DNA of 64,000 bases from Pseudomonas azerbaijanoccidentalis (GCF_019145495.1 NZ_JAHSTU010000004.1:679064-743063), one strand, 5' to 3'. Counted from the first letter of the stretch, positions 23,835 through 32,894 are shown. Translations and numbers: made by a program. The notes: a model not told the origin generated them from the sequence alone.

Positions 23835-24730
23835 AGGTTCAACAATAAGTAGTGGTCTACGAGCAGCGCGATAAACAGCAGGAACAAGTAGTAGATAGAG
23901 TACTTGAACGTGTTGATCGCCGCGTGCGGCCGAGTGCCACGGTACAGCACCACGGCCCATTGCAGGAACCTTGCGCCCAGTACGACGGCGCAGGTCAGGT
24001 ACAGCAGGCCGCTCATGTGAATCACGTACGGCATCAGACTGACGGCCAACAGGGCGAAGGTGTAAAGCAGGATATGCACCTTGGTGTAATGCTCGCCATG
24101 GGTCACCGGCAACATCGGAATGTCGGCCTTGGCGTATTCCTCTTTGCGGTGGATGGCCAGCGCCCAGAAATGTGGCGGGGTCCAGGCGAAGATAATCAGT
24201 ACCAACAGCAGCGGTTCGGCGCTGACGTGACCGGTGGCGGCGGTCCAGCCGAGCAGCGGCGGGGCGGCGCCGGCCAGGCCACCGATGACGATGTTCTGCG
24301 GCGTCGCGCGTTTGAGAAAACCGGTGTAGACCACCGCATAGCCGAGCAAGGAGGCGAGGGTCAGCCACGCCGTCAGTGGATTGGTGAAGGCCAGCAGCAG
24401 GGCTTGGCCGAGCACCGCCAGTACCAATGCAAACGTCAGCGCAGCGGTCGGTGAAACACGACCTTCGGCCAAAGGGCGTTTGTGGGTCCGTGCCATGACT
24501 GCATCGATCCGCCGGTCCACCACATGGTTGACCGCCGCTGCACCGCCCGCACACAAGGCGATCCCCAGATTGCCAAACACCAGCACGGTCCACGGCACCC
24601 CGGCGCGAGTGGCGAGGAACATCCCGACCAGCGAGGTGATGAGCATCAACACCACCACTTTCGGTTTGGTCAGCTCCAGATAGTCACGCCAGATCGCCTG
24701 GCTGTGACGCTCGCCAATCAGAATCGCCAT
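23831..24730 (-). CDS. ctaB: Protoheme IX farnesyltransferase CtaB/CyoE
   Basis: Inner-membrane enzyme that converts heme b to heme o, supplying CtaA. The 299 residues form about nine helices. The prenyl-diphosphate motif NHVVDRRIDAVMARTHKRPL and the later HRKEEYAKADIPMLP loop are diagnostic. It overlaps ctaA by 13 bases and the SCO gene by 4, indicating coupled translation. AAAAGGAGAAATGCC precedes the start. Confidence 0.96.
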   Translation of the reverse strand: MAILIGERHSQAIWRDYLELTKPKVVVLMLITSLVGMFLATRAGVPWTVLVFGNLGIALCAGGAAAVNHVVDRRIDAVMARTHKRPLAEGRVSPTAALTFALVLAVLGQALLLAFTNPLTAWLTLASLLGYAVVYTGFLKRATPQNIVIGGLAGAAPPLLGWTAATGHVSAEPLLLVLIIFAWTPPHFWALAIHRKEEYAKADIPMLPVTHGEHYTKVHILLYTFALLAVSLMPYVIHMSGLLYLTCAVVLGARFLQWAVVLYRGTRPHAAINTFKYSIYYLFLLFIALLVDHYLLLNL

Positions 24731-25791
24731 GGCATTTCTCCTTTTATTGTTATCGGCCCGGCTGAATGTTTACGCGGGCTGAAGCGCCAGCGCGAAGGTT
24801 GCTTGACCCGAACCAGGCTGGTTCGCGCGTGATAATTGACCAGCACCATGGTCAGCAGCAGCGCCGCCCCTCCGGCGTTGTGTGCAACGGCCACCGGCAG
24901 CGGCAGATGGAACAGCACGTTGCTGATGCCCAGCGTGATTTGTGCCGCGAGGGCGACCAACACAAGGCCCGCCAGACGCGTCATACCTACGGCTTTCAGC
25001 TGCCAGGCCAGCCCAAGCAGAACCAGCGTCACCAGCAACGCGCCGATGCGGTGCGTCAGGTGAATCGCCGTGCGCGCATCGCTGTCCAGTTGCCCGCCCA
25101 GGTAGTTCGGGCCGATGTGCTGGGTCAGGTGAAAACCGTTGGCGAAATCGGCTGGAGGCAGCCATTGACCGTGGCAGGTCGGAAAGTCGATGCAGGCCAC
25201 GGCAGCGTAGTTGGAACTGACCCAGCCACCGAGGGCGATTTGCCCGATCACCAACAGCAGCCCAGCCGTCGCCCAGTGTTGCAAACGGCGTGGCACCGTC
25301 AATGCCGGAAGGACGCCGGACAAGCGCAGGGTCAGCAGGAACAACAGGCTCAACGTGGCAAAACCGCCGAGCAAATGCCCGGTCACCACTTGCGGCCAGA
25401 GCTTGAGTGTCACCGTCCACATACCGAACGCGGCTTGCGCGAACACCACCGCCAGCAGGAACAACGGCAACTTCACCGGTTGCCCCGGATGCCGGCGATG
25501 CGTCCATGCGCGAGCAGCCAGAGCCACAATCAACAGCCCCAGCGTACCGGCAAAGTAGCGATGGATCATCTCGTTCCAGCCCTTGTGGGCTTCGACCGGG
25601 GTGTCCGGAAAATGCAGTTCGGCATGGGCCAATTGGGCTTCGCTTTTCGGCACGCTGATGAAGCCGTAGCAGCCCGGCCAGTCCGGGCAACCGAGGCCGG
25701 CGTGGGTCAGGCGGGTATAGGCGCCGAGCAACACCACAATCAGTGCCAGCAGGGTGGCAAACAGCGCGAGGCGAAATCCAGGTTTGGCCAT
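24718..25791 (-). CDS. ctaA: Heme A synthase CtaA/COX15
   Basis: Oxidises the heme o methyl group to make heme a for the aa3-type oxidase. The 357-residue inner-membrane protein has about eight helices. An early YTRLTHAGLGCPDWPGCYG motif carries a Cys pair and the conserved His, with further heme ligands in IHRYFAGTLG, GHLLGGF, HLTQHIG and HLTHRIGA. A second Cys pair (ACIDFPTC) is in the middle. It belongs to the oxidase assembly operon. Confidence 0.95.
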   Translation of the reverse strand: MAKPGFRLALFATLLALIVVLLGAYTRLTHAGLGCPDWPGCYGFISVPKSEAQLAHAELHFPDTPVEAHKGWNEMIHRYFAGTLGLLIVALAARAWTHRRHPGQPVKLPLFLLAVVFAQAAFGMWTVTLKLWPQVVTGHLLGGFATLSLLFLLTLRLSGVLPALTVPRRLQHWATAGLLLVIGQIALGGWVSSNYAAVACIDFPTCHGQWLPPADFANGFHLTQHIGPNYLGGQLDSDARTAIHLTHRIGALLVTLVLLGLAWQLKAVGMTRLAGLVLVALAAQITLGISNVLFHLPLPVAVAHNAGGAALLLTMVLVNYHARTSLVRVKQPSRWRFSPRKHSAGPITIKGEMPWRF

Positions 25792-25801
25792 GACGATGCC
25801 C

Positions 25802-26395
25802 TTATCCGATGTTGGACAGTTTCAGCAGGTGACGCAGGTCGTTGAGCAGGTCCTTACCCTTCACCGCAGGGTCGTAGCGCAACACCAGATTGCCGTGCGG
25901 GTCGATGATCCACAGTTGCGGCGCGGTCTTGTCACCATTGGCCTTGCTGAAGGTGTTGAGGTCCAGCGGGTAGCGTTGCAGCTGCGGATACTCGCGGGTC
26001 AGCTTGGCCTCGTAATCGGTTGCCAACGGCTGCGCGACGGCGATGGCATGGCTGGCACGCCCCGCGTCGCGACCCAGGCCGATCTGAACCTGCCGCGCCA
26101 GATACACCAGTTGCTGGCAATCGACGGCGCAGTCCTTGGGTGCGGTCACCAGCAACTGCCAGCGCTCTTCCTGTGCCTGCACGCCAAGGTCGGCGCGGGT
26201 CTGGCCATTGCCGATCAATTCGCCGTGATAGCTGCGACCTTCCGGCACCCAGAACTGCAGTTTGTACATGCCCGTGGCGAGGACCATCGGCCCGATGACC
26301 CCGAGCAGAATCAGCAGCAACTGCAAGCGTCCTTTGCGCCGGTTCACCGACGGTTTTGCCTCAGACATGCTGGGTGGATTCATGGCCGCTCCCAT
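25802..26395 (-). CDS. Membrane-anchored SCO/thioredoxin-like protein of the oxidase cluster
   Basis: A conserved but unnamed 197-residue protein in pseudomonad cox clusters. One helix (about 24-42) anchors a periplasmic domain. That domain contains D-C89-A-V-D-C93-Q, spaced like the CxxxC copper motif of SCO proteins, and a late strand pair PQLWIIDPHGNLVLRYDP followed by KDLLNDLRHLLK, which parallels the end of the SCO fold. The distal SCO histidine is not obvious. The start at 26395 has a perfect AAGGAG site; the first 12 codons overlap the SURF1 end. A role in copper or thiol handling during oxidase assembly is inference. Confidence 0.8.
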   Translation of the reverse strand: MGAAMNPPSMSEAKPSVNRRKGRLQLLLILLGVIGPMVLATGMYKLQFWVPEGRSYHGELIGNGQTRADLGVQAQEERWQLLVTAPKDCAVDCQQLVYLARQVQIGLGRDAGRASHAIAVAQPLATDYEAKLTREYPQLQRYPLDLNTFSKANGDKTAPQLWIIDPHGNLVLRYDPAVKGKDLLNDLRHLLKLSNIG

Positions 26396-27101
26396 GGTGT
26401 TTCTCCTTTGCGTTGTGCCAGCCGAGGTAGAGATAAAGGCCGAACAGGGCAATCGACATAGCGAACCACTGCACGGCATAAGCGATGTGTTTTTCCGGGC
26501 CCATGGCAACCACCGGCCAATCGGCCTGGTAAGTCGCCGGCCCGGTTTCGGCGCGTAATTCATAGGCGAAGCCATCACGCTCGAGGCCGGCCCAGAGTTT
26601 GGTCGGAACGACTGCCGTGACCAGTTGCGGCCAGGTTGTGGTGTCGGGATCGGCGTGCAACTGGAAGGTCGCGCCGGGCGGCACGTAAACCCAGGCATCC
26701 AGGCTCAACGCCTGAGTGGGTGTGGTGAATTGCGGCGGTGTGCGCCGGTCGGGCCATGGCAGCCAGCCACGATTGACCAGCAGCCAGAGCCCGGTCGCCT
26801 GATCCTGAAACGGTTGCAGCAGCTCGACGCCAACCTTGCCGTCTCGTTGACGGTTATCCAGCAACAGACTGTGGGCGGCATCGAACTGGCCATGCAGGCG
26901 AACCCGGCGGAAAGCCGGATCGGCGCTGTTCTGGAGTTCAGTGCTGGCCATCGGTTCGGCAGCCCGGCGTTCGGTGTAGGTTTGCAGCAGCGCGCTCTTC
27001 TCCGCACCCCGGCCCAATTGCCAGAACCCGAGCGACACCAGCAGCGGCAGCAGCAGGGCGACCACCAGTGTCGGCACGATGCCCGGCCGGAAGCGCTTCA
27101 T
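26361..27101 (-). CDS. SURF1 family cytochrome oxidase assembly protein
   Basis: A 246-residue inner-membrane protein with helices at both ends (about 10-28 and 218-235) and a periplasmic domain between. Family motifs are LGFWQLGRGAEKSALL, VRLHGQFD, LLLDNRQRDGKVGVELLQPF and LLVNRGWLPWPD, then NWPVVAMGPEKHIAYAVQWF-like WPVVAMGPEKH at the C-terminus. It assists heme a insertion into subunit I. It is upstream of, and overlaps, the SCO-like gene. Confidence 0.94.
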   Translation of the reverse strand: MKRFRPGIVPTLVVALLLPLLVSLGFWQLGRGAEKSALLQTYTERRAAEPMASTELQNSADPAFRRVRLHGQFDAAHSLLLDNRQRDGKVGVELLQPFQDQATGLWLLVNRGWLPWPDRRTPPQFTTPTQALSLDAWVYVPPGATFQLHADPDTTTWPQLVTAVVPTKLWAGLERDGFAYELRAETGPATYQADWPVVAMGPEKHIAYAVQWFAMSIALFGLYLYLGWHNAKEKHHGSGHESTQHV

Positions 27102-27171
27102 GGCAGCGCCAGAAAGTCAGTCGGTGCGATAGCTATACTCAAGTGCATCGCTAGTCCCCCGGAGTCTCACC

Positions 27172-27375
27172 ATGCTCAAAGCAGCCATCGTCCTGATGCT
27201 GATTGCCACGGTTGTCAGCCTGTTCAGCGGCCTGTTTTTTCTGGTCAAGGACGACAGCAGCTCGAACCGCCTCGTCATTGCCTTGAGTGTTCGTGTAGCG
27301 CTGGCCGCCATTACCGTCGGCTTGATTGCCTGGGGTTTTTTCAGCGGCCAGTTGGTGTCTCATGCCCCTTGGTAG
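27172..27375 (+). CDS. Small twin-transmembrane protein (DUF2909)
   Basis: A 67-residue protein consisting of two hydrophobic helices (about 3-24 and 37-58) joined by a charged KDDSSSNR turn. Such small proteins are regularly encoded within pseudomonad cox clusters, here on the opposite strand to its neighbours and ending 3 bases from coxC. Function is unknown; an accessory role in the oxidase complex is possible. CCGGAG lies upstream of the ATG. Confidence 0.85.
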   Translation: MLKAAIVLMLIATVVSLFSGLFFLVKDDSSSNRLVIALSVRVALAAITVGLIAWGFFSGQLVSHAPW

Positions 27376-27378
27376 GGC

Positions 27379-28266
27379 TTAGAGCACGTAGACGAAAACG
27401 AACAACCCGATCCACACCACGTCCACGAAGTGCCAATACCAACTCGCCGCCTCGAAGCCGAACTGATGCTCGTTGTCGAAATGCCCGCGCATGATCCGCA
27501 TCAGCATCACGAACAGGATGATGGTGCCGATGGTCACGTGCGCGCCGTGGAACCCGGTGAGCATGAAAAACGTGGCACCGTAGATGCCCGAACCCAGGGT
27601 CAGGCCCAGTTCGTGGTAAGCGTGGATGTATTCTTCGGCCTGAAAGCCGAGGAACGCGCAGCCCAGCAATACGGTGATCGCCAGCCACAGTTTCAGCGCG
27701 CCGCGATGGCCTTTTTTCAGGGCATGGTGTGCGATGGTCACGGTGACGCTGGAGCTCACCAACAGCACGGTGTTGAGCAGCGGCAAGCCCCAAGGGCTGA
27801 TGACGTCCTTGGGTGGCGGAAACAGTTTGGAATCCGGGTTGTTCAGCAGTGGCCAGGTGAACTCGAAGCTCGGCCATAGCATGTGGGCGATGCCCTTGGC
27901 ACCTTCGCCGCCCAAAGCCGGCCCGGAAACGTGGCGCACATAAAACAGTGCGCCGAAGAAGGCGATGAAGAACATCACCTCCGAGAAGATGAACCAGCTC
28001 ATGCCCCAGCGAAACGAGCGATCCATCTGCGCGCTGTATAAGCCGCCGCGACTCTCCTTGATCACCGTGCCGAACCAGCCGAACAACATGTAGGCCAGCA
28101 GCAAGCCACCGACAAAAAAGATCAGCGGGCCGTGGGATTCGGGCCGCGCCGCTTTCAGGTCGTTGAACCAGGTGGCCAGGCCGAACACCGTGACGAACAT
28201 CCCGACCGTGGCGATGATCGGCCATTTGCTCTGGGCCGGAACGTAATAATGTTCATGAGTTGCCAT
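27379..28266 (-). CDS. coxC: Cytochrome c oxidase subunit III
   Basis: A 295-residue integral membrane subunit with seven predicted helices. Family signatures are the W-F-x-x-S-E-V-M-F-F segment with the conserved Glu, HAYHELGLTLGSGIYG and GFHGAHVTIGTIILFVMLMR, ending EAASWYWHFVDVVWIGLF. AAGGAGAACAATAA gives a strong ribosome site. Subunit III stabilises subunit I and proton uptake. It lies 25 bases downstream of ctaG. Confidence 0.97.
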   Translation of the reverse strand: MATHEHYYVPAQSKWPIIATVGMFVTVFGLATWFNDLKAARPESHGPLIFFVGGLLLAYMLFGWFGTVIKESRGGLYSAQMDRSFRWGMSWFIFSEVMFFIAFFGALFYVRHVSGPALGGEGAKGIAHMLWPSFEFTWPLLNNPDSKLFPPPKDVISPWGLPLLNTVLLVSSSVTVTIAHHALKKGHRGALKLWLAITVLLGCAFLGFQAEEYIHAYHELGLTLGSGIYGATFFMLTGFHGAHVTIGTIILFVMLMRIMRGHFDNEHQFGFEAASWYWHFVDVVWIGLFVFVYVL

Positions 28267-28291
28267 TTATTGTTCTCCTTATCGGGCACGC

Positions 28292-28843
28292 TCAACCGCC
28301 AGTGTTTACTGCGACCGGTGGATGTCGGGCGGTGATATCGAACAGCGTGTAGGACAGCGTCAGGTGCTTCACATCCTTGGGCATGTCACGGTCAACGATG
28401 AAACGTACCGGCATCTCGATCCGCTGACCGGGCTGCAGCACTTGCTGGGTAAAGCAGAAACATTCGGTCTTGTGGAAATACGCCGCCGCTGCGCTGGGTG
28501 CGATGCTCGGCACAGCCTGGGCGCTCATCGGCTTGTCGGTGGGATTGTGTGCAATGAAGATCATCTCGTTCACCGCCCCGGGGTTGGCCGTCAGTTCATC
28601 GTGCTTGGGATAGAAATCCCACGACATGTCGGCCGAGTTGGTCGACAGAAATTGCACGCGAACCTGCCGCGAGGTGTCGACCGTTTGCTCGCCTTCGTAC
28701 TGCCCGGCGGTCTTGCCGTTGATGCCGAACGCCTTGCACATCACGTCGTAGATCGGCACCAGGGCAAACCCGAACACAAACATCGCGACCACCACCAGTA
28801 ATAGTCGAGTGACCAGCTTCTTCATCGAAATCGAATCAGCCAT
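28292..28843 (-). CDS. ctaG: Cytochrome c oxidase assembly protein CtaG/Cox11
   Basis: A 183-residue single-pass membrane protein (helix about 10-30) whose periplasmic domain delivers copper to the CuB site of subunit I. Visible are the VPIYDVMCKAFGINGKT segment after the helix and the copper-binding CFCFTQQVLQPGQ motif, followed by MPVRFIVD. A second Met at residue 7 is an alternative start. It lies between coxA and coxC. Confidence 0.95.
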   Translation of the reverse strand: MADSISMKKLVTRLLLVVVAMFVFGFALVPIYDVMCKAFGINGKTAGQYEGEQTVDTSRQVRVQFLSTNSADMSWDFYPKHDELTANPGAVNEMIFIAHNPTDKPMSAQAVPSIAPSAAAAYFHKTECFCFTQQVLQPGQRIEMPVRFIVDRDMPKDVKHLTLSYTLFDITARHPPVAVNTGG

Positions 28844-28866
28844 GACCTATGCCCTCTACCGAGAAC

Positions 28867-28949
28867 CCTGTGGGAGCTGGCTTGCCAGCGATGGCTGCAT
28901 GCCTGACACACCGCGGTGATCCCATCGCTGGCAAGCCAGCTCCCACAGG
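28867..28949. repeat. Palindromic intergenic repeat between coxA and ctaG
   Basis: Perfect 26-base arms (28867-28892, 28924-28949) of the type CCTGTGGGAGCTGGCTTGCC, with a 31-base loop. Located inside the cox operon, it may reduce read-through after the highly expressed coxBA genes. Confidence 0.9.
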
Positions 28950-28972
28950 AATTTCCGCAAGACAGAAATTGT

Positions 28973-30559
28973 TCATTTCACTTCCGGCGGCGTGGTGAAG
29001 GTGTGATACGGCGCCGGTGACGGAATGCTCCACTCCAGACCCTCAGCCCCATCCCAAGGTTTGGCCGGTGCTGGCGGGCCGCCGCGAATGGTTTTGATCA
29101 CGATGAACAGGAAGAAGATCTGCGTGGCGCCGAACATGAACGCGCCGATCGACGACACCATGTTGAAGTCGGCGAACTGCAGGTTGTAGTCCGGAATCCG
29201 CCGCGGCATGCCGGCCAGGCCCACGAAGTGCATCGGGAAGAAAGCCATGTTCATGCCGATGAACGACAGCCAGAAGTGCAGCTTGCCGAGGGTTTCGTCG
29301 TACATGTGGCCGGTCCACTTCGGCATCCAGTAATAGGCGGAAGCGAAGATCCCGAAGATCGCACCCGGCACCAATACATAGTGGAAGTGCGCGACCACGA
29401 AGTAAGTGTCCTGGTACTGGAAGTCCGCTGGGGCAATGGCCAGCATCAACCCGGAGAAACCGCCGATGGAGAACAGGATCACGAACGCCACCGCAAACAG
29501 CATCGGCGTCTCGAAGGTCAGCGAGCCTTGCCACATGGTGCTCGCCCAGTTGAACACCTTCACCCCGGTTGGCACCGCGATCAGCAGCGTGGCGTACATG
29601 AAGAACAACTCGCCCACCAGCGGAATACCGACCACGAACATGTGGTGCGCCCAGACGATGAACGACAGGAACGCAATACTCGCCGTGGCGTAGACCATCG
29701 AGGTGTAGCCGAACAGCGGCTTGCGCGAGAAGGTCGGGATGATCGAGCTGACGGCACCGAAGGCCGGCAGAATCATGATGTACACCTCGGGGTGACCGAA
29801 GAACCAGAACACGTGCTGGAACAGCACCGGGTCACCGCCACCGGCAGCACTGAAGAAGCTGGTGCCGAAGTGGATGTCCATCAGCATCATCGTCACGCAC
29901 CCGGCCAGTACCGGCATCACCGCGATCAGCAGGAACGCGGTGATCAGCCAGGTCCAGACGAACAGCGGCATTTTCATCAACGTCATGCCGGGGGCGCGCA
30001 GGTTGAGAATGGTGGCGATCACGTTGATCGCGCCCATGATCGAACTGATCCCCATCAAGTGGATGGCGAAGATGAAGAACGTCACGCTTTCCGGCGCATA
30101 GGTCGTCGACAGCGGCGCGTAGAACGTCCAGCCGAAGTTCGGCCCACCGCCCGGCGTGAACAGGGTCGAAACCAGTAGGATGAACGCCGCCGGCAACAGC
30201 CAGAAGCTGAAGTTGTTCATCCGTGGCAGGGCCATGTCCGGCGCACCGACCATCAGCGGAATCATCCAGTTGGCGAGGCCGACGAATGCCGGCATCACCG
30301 CACCGAAGACCATCACCAGGCCGTGCATGGTGGTCATCTGGTTGAAAAATTCCGGCTGGACGATTTGCAGCCCCGGCTGGAATAGCTCGGCGCGAATCAC
30401 CATCGCAAACGAGCCGCCGAGCAGGAACATGGAAAACGCGAACCACAGGTACAACGTGCCGATGTCCTTGTGGTTGGTGGTCAGCACCCAGCGCATCAGG
30501 CCTTTGGCGGGGCCGTGGGCGTGGTCGGCATGACCATGGTCATCAATGACGGCGCTCAT
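28973..30559 (-). CDS. coxA: Cytochrome c oxidase subunit I
   Basis: The catalytic 528-residue subunit, with twelve helices, binding heme a, heme a3 and CuB. Signature sequences are MTTMHGLVMVF (heme a ligand), WFFGHPEVYIMILPAFG with the CuB His and cross-linked Tyr, FIVWAHHMFVVG with the other two CuB His, and HFHYVLVPGA with the two heme ligands. AGGAGACAAGCC precedes the ATG. It follows coxB after an 82-base gap. Confidence 0.98.
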   Translation of the reverse strand: MSAVIDDHGHADHAHGPAKGLMRWVLTTNHKDIGTLYLWFAFSMFLLGGSFAMVIRAELFQPGLQIVQPEFFNQMTTMHGLVMVFGAVMPAFVGLANWMIPLMVGAPDMALPRMNNFSFWLLPAAFILLVSTLFTPGGGPNFGWTFYAPLSTTYAPESVTFFIFAIHLMGISSIMGAINVIATILNLRAPGMTLMKMPLFVWTWLITAFLLIAVMPVLAGCVTMMLMDIHFGTSFFSAAGGGDPVLFQHVFWFFGHPEVYIMILPAFGAVSSIIPTFSRKPLFGYTSMVYATASIAFLSFIVWAHHMFVVGIPLVGELFFMYATLLIAVPTGVKVFNWASTMWQGSLTFETPMLFAVAFVILFSIGGFSGLMLAIAPADFQYQDTYFVVAHFHYVLVPGAIFGIFASAYYWMPKWTGHMYDETLGKLHFWLSFIGMNMAFFPMHFVGLAGMPRRIPDYNLQFADFNMVSSIGAFMFGATQIFFLFIVIKTIRGGPPAPAKPWDGAEGLEWSIPSPAPYHTFTTPPEVK

Positions 30560-30641
30560 GGCTTGTCTCCTGCAAACAGATGGGCTGGGCAGGCCGGGGC
30601 GCGCTGCCCAGACCGGTTCCTGAGGTACGCAATAGACCGGG

Positions 30642-31769
30642 TCATTTGCTTTCCGCCTGTTTCAGCTCCAGCACTTCTTTTGGCGTGACCATGTCGCCCT
30701 TGTTGTTGCCCCAGGCGTTACGTTCGTAGGTCACGACCGCCGCAATATCGACTTCCGAGAGCTGCTTGCCGAACGCCGCCATGGCGGTGCCGGGCTTGCC
30801 GTGGAAGACAATGCTCAGGTGTGCATCTTTGGGACCGGTGGCGATTTTCGAGCCCTTGAGTGCCGGGAACATCGGCGGCAGACCCTGGCCCTCAGCCTGG
30901 TGACAGGCCACGCAAGTGGTGTGATAGACCTTGTCGCCTCGCTCCTTGAGCTCGTCGAGGGTCCATTCCTTGCTGGTCAGCTCTTTGAGTTGCGCGGCTT
31001 CCGCCTTGCGCTCGGCCAGCCATTTTTCGTAATCGGCCTTTTCCTTGACCTCGACCACGATCGGCATGAACCCATGGTCCTTGCCGCACAGTTCGGCGCA
31101 CTGGCCACGGTAGATGCCGGGCTTGTCAACGCGCGTCCAGGCTTCGTTGACGAACCCCGGGATTGCATCCCGCTTGACCGCAAAGGCCGGCACCCACCAG
31201 GAGTGGATCACGTCGGCAGACGTCACAAGGAAGCGCACTTTGGCGCCAATCGGCAGCACCAACGGCTTGTCGACCTCAAGCAAGTAGTGCTCGCCCTTGG
31301 TTTCCTTGTTGTGGATCTGATCGGCGGGGGTGGCCAGGTTGCTGAAGAACTCGACGTCCTGGCCCAGGTATTTGTAATGCCATTTCCATTGGTAGCCGGT
31401 GACCTGGATATCGATATCCGGCTCACTGGCGTCGTACATCTTGATCAGGGTCGCCGTCGCGGGAACCGCCATGGCCACCAGAATGATGAAGGGCACGATG
31501 GTCCAGAGAATTTCGACGGTGGTGCTTTCATGAAACTTGGCCGCCACCTGCCCCGTCGAGCGCCGGTGCAGGATCATCGACCAGAACATGGCACCAAAGA
31601 CGATGATGCCGATCACCACACAGATCCAGAAAATGGTCATGTGCAGGTCAAACACAGCGTGACTGATTTCAGTCGCTCCAGGCGCCATATTCACAGTCCA
31701 GGCCGCTTGCGCCTGACTGAAAATCGACCACAACAGGAGGCCCATCCAGACATGTGGATGTCGCATCAT
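30642..31769 (-). CDS. coxB: Cytochrome c oxidase subunit II with C-terminal cytochrome c domain (caa3 type)
   Basis: A 375-residue subunit that accepts electrons and passes them to subunit I. A signal-like start and two membrane helices (about 40-65 and 88-110) precede the CuA domain, with His189 and the CAELCGKDHGFM ligands (C224, C228, H232, M235). A C-terminal extension carries a c-type heme site C-V-A-C-H (286-290). The covalent cytochrome makes the complex caa3-type. AAGGGGAACC precedes the start. It is the first gene of the cox cluster and has a sigmaS-like promoter upstream. Confidence 0.97.
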   Translation of the reverse strand: MMRHPHVWMGLLLWSIFSQAQAAWTVNMAPGATEISHAVFDLHMTIFWICVVIGIIVFGAMFWSMILHRRSTGQVAAKFHESTTVEILWTIVPFIILVAMAVPATATLIKMYDASEPDIDIQVTGYQWKWHYKYLGQDVEFFSNLATPADQIHNKETKGEHYLLEVDKPLVLPIGAKVRFLVTSADVIHSWWVPAFAVKRDAIPGFVNEAWTRVDKPGIYRGQCAELCGKDHGFMPIVVEVKEKADYEKWLAERKAEAAQLKELTSKEWTLDELKERGDKVYHTTCVACHQAEGQGLPPMFPALKGSKIATGPKDAHLSIVFHGKPGTAMAAFGKQLSEVDIAAVVTYERNAWGNNKGDMVTPKEVLELKQAESK

Positions 31770-32139
31770 TGCGGGTTCCCCTTATCGTTCTTGTTATCCC
31801 GCCGGCTTTCACCTGCGGCAAGGGAGCGGCTGCATCAGACTACGAACTTGAGCACCGGGCCTTGCTGCATATGCAGTCGGGCGTCATCAGCTGACTCCAT
31901 TCCAACCCGAGTATAGACAGCGACTCTCACCTCGCAATGCGAAGGCGTAAATCATCTGAAACAGCATTAACTTGCGTTGCAGGGCACGAATGGAGAAGGA
32001 TGCAGACGAGTGGTGGCAAACCGATATAACGGGGGCGTCTCAAGGATGAAACATTTATGACAAATGCGTCTTAGCATTTATCGTAAGCCAGCTAAGTTAT
32101 GTCTTCCCTATTTCATTGCCTTTGTTTCCTGGAGTTTTC
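31770..32139. other. Divergent promoter region of coxB
   Basis: A 370-base gene-free stretch between coxB and the plus-strand unknown gene. It holds a minus-strand promoter candidate (separate entry), a perfect 12-base palindrome CTGCATATGCAG at 31865-31876 inside the predicted coxB leader, and an AT-richer part from about 32040 that should carry the plus-strand promoter. No small gene is convincing. Confidence 0.5.
31910..31938 (-). promoter_or_regulatory. SigmaS-like promoter of the cox operon
   Basis: On the minus strand, CTATACT (plus 31910-31916) matches the extended -10 favoured by RpoS, and TTGCGA about 16 bases upstream fits a -35. The transcript would start about 135 bases before coxB. 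The aa3 oxidase of P. aeruginosa is known to be stationary-phase and RpoS dependent, which agrees. Assignment is by eye. Confidence 0.5.
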
Positions 32140-32790
32140 ATGAACACCGCCGCATTGCGCGAGCAGATCCAAACAGCCCAACAGCACGAAAAAGAAACCG
32201 GACTGCTGACTCGTCAGCTGGAAAGCAAGCTGCCTCATCTACACCCGGCGATCCAATTGCCGGAGAACGACGCCAATGGCGTGTTGACGCGTTTTGTCAG
32301 CGCTTACATTGACGAAGTTCCTGATCTGCTGGATGCAGCCAATGAAGTCGCCAGGGAAGCGGGTATCGAGTCACAGATCAAACCGGTGTTGAAAATTGCC
32401 GAACAGTACTTCCTCCAGCCGCCGGCGATCATGGCCGGGCACGTCGGGCTCGACAGCCTGCTGGATGAAGCCTATCTGGCGCACCGCTTTGTCGAAGAGG
32501 TCAACGACCTGTACATCAAGCATTTTGGCCAGCCACTGATCCCCTTGGACATGACTGTCGCCAACCTGATCGCTCACCAGTTGATCGGTGAGGAATTTGC
32601 CAACCAACTCGATGAGGTCGTGCATCACGCCTTCGACGAGATGCTGAGCGAAGAGAGTTTCGCGCTGGAGTCGGTGGAAGCCTACCGCGAGAAGCTCAGC
32701 AGCCCGGAGACTGGCGCTGCGTGGAAGCGCTGGCCGTGCATGTCCCGCCGCTTGGGCGTGGGCCTGGAGCTGGATCAGACAGTCGCCTGA
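32140..32790 (+). CDS. Conserved hypothetical protein next to the cox cluster
   Basis: A 216-residue, acidic, mostly helical soluble protein without signal peptide or membrane helix; I recognise no domain. Features include HPAIQLPENDANGVLTRFV, a hydrophobic FLQPPAIMAGHVGLDSLLDEAYLAHRFVEEVND core and VANLIAHQLIGEEFANQLDEVVHHAF. Homologues seem to be conserved at this place in pseudomonads. CCTGGAG supports the ATG at 32140 rather than the earlier one at 32116. Confidence 0.75.
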   Translation: MNTAALREQIQTAQQHEKETGLLTRQLESKLPHLHPAIQLPENDANGVLTRFVSAYIDEVPDLLDAANEVAREAGIESQIKPVLKIAEQYFLQPPAIMAGHVGLDSLLDEAYLAHRFVEEVNDLYIKHFGQPLIPLDMTVANLIAHQLIGEEFANQLDEVVHHAFDEMLSEESFALESVEAYREKLSSPETGAAWKRWPCMSRRLGVGLELDQTVA

Positions 32791-32804
32791 TCCAACATAG
32801 ATCG

Positions 32805-32894
32805 TGTGGGAGTGAGCCTGCTCGCGATAACGTTGTATCAGTCGACAACAATGTTGAATGATCAATTGTCATCGCGAGCAGGCTCGCTCCTACA
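32805..32894. repeat. Palindromic intergenic repeat (GTGGGAGCGAGC type)
   Basis: 24-base arms (32805-32828 and 32871-32894, two mismatches) around a 42-base middle that itself contains GTTGTATCA / ACAACAATG-like partial symmetry. It lies between convergent genes. Confidence 0.85.

Noticed and set aside
29228..30178. Plus-strand open frame opposite coxA
   Set aside because: His/Arg-rich low-complexity translation typical of antisense to a membrane protein gene.
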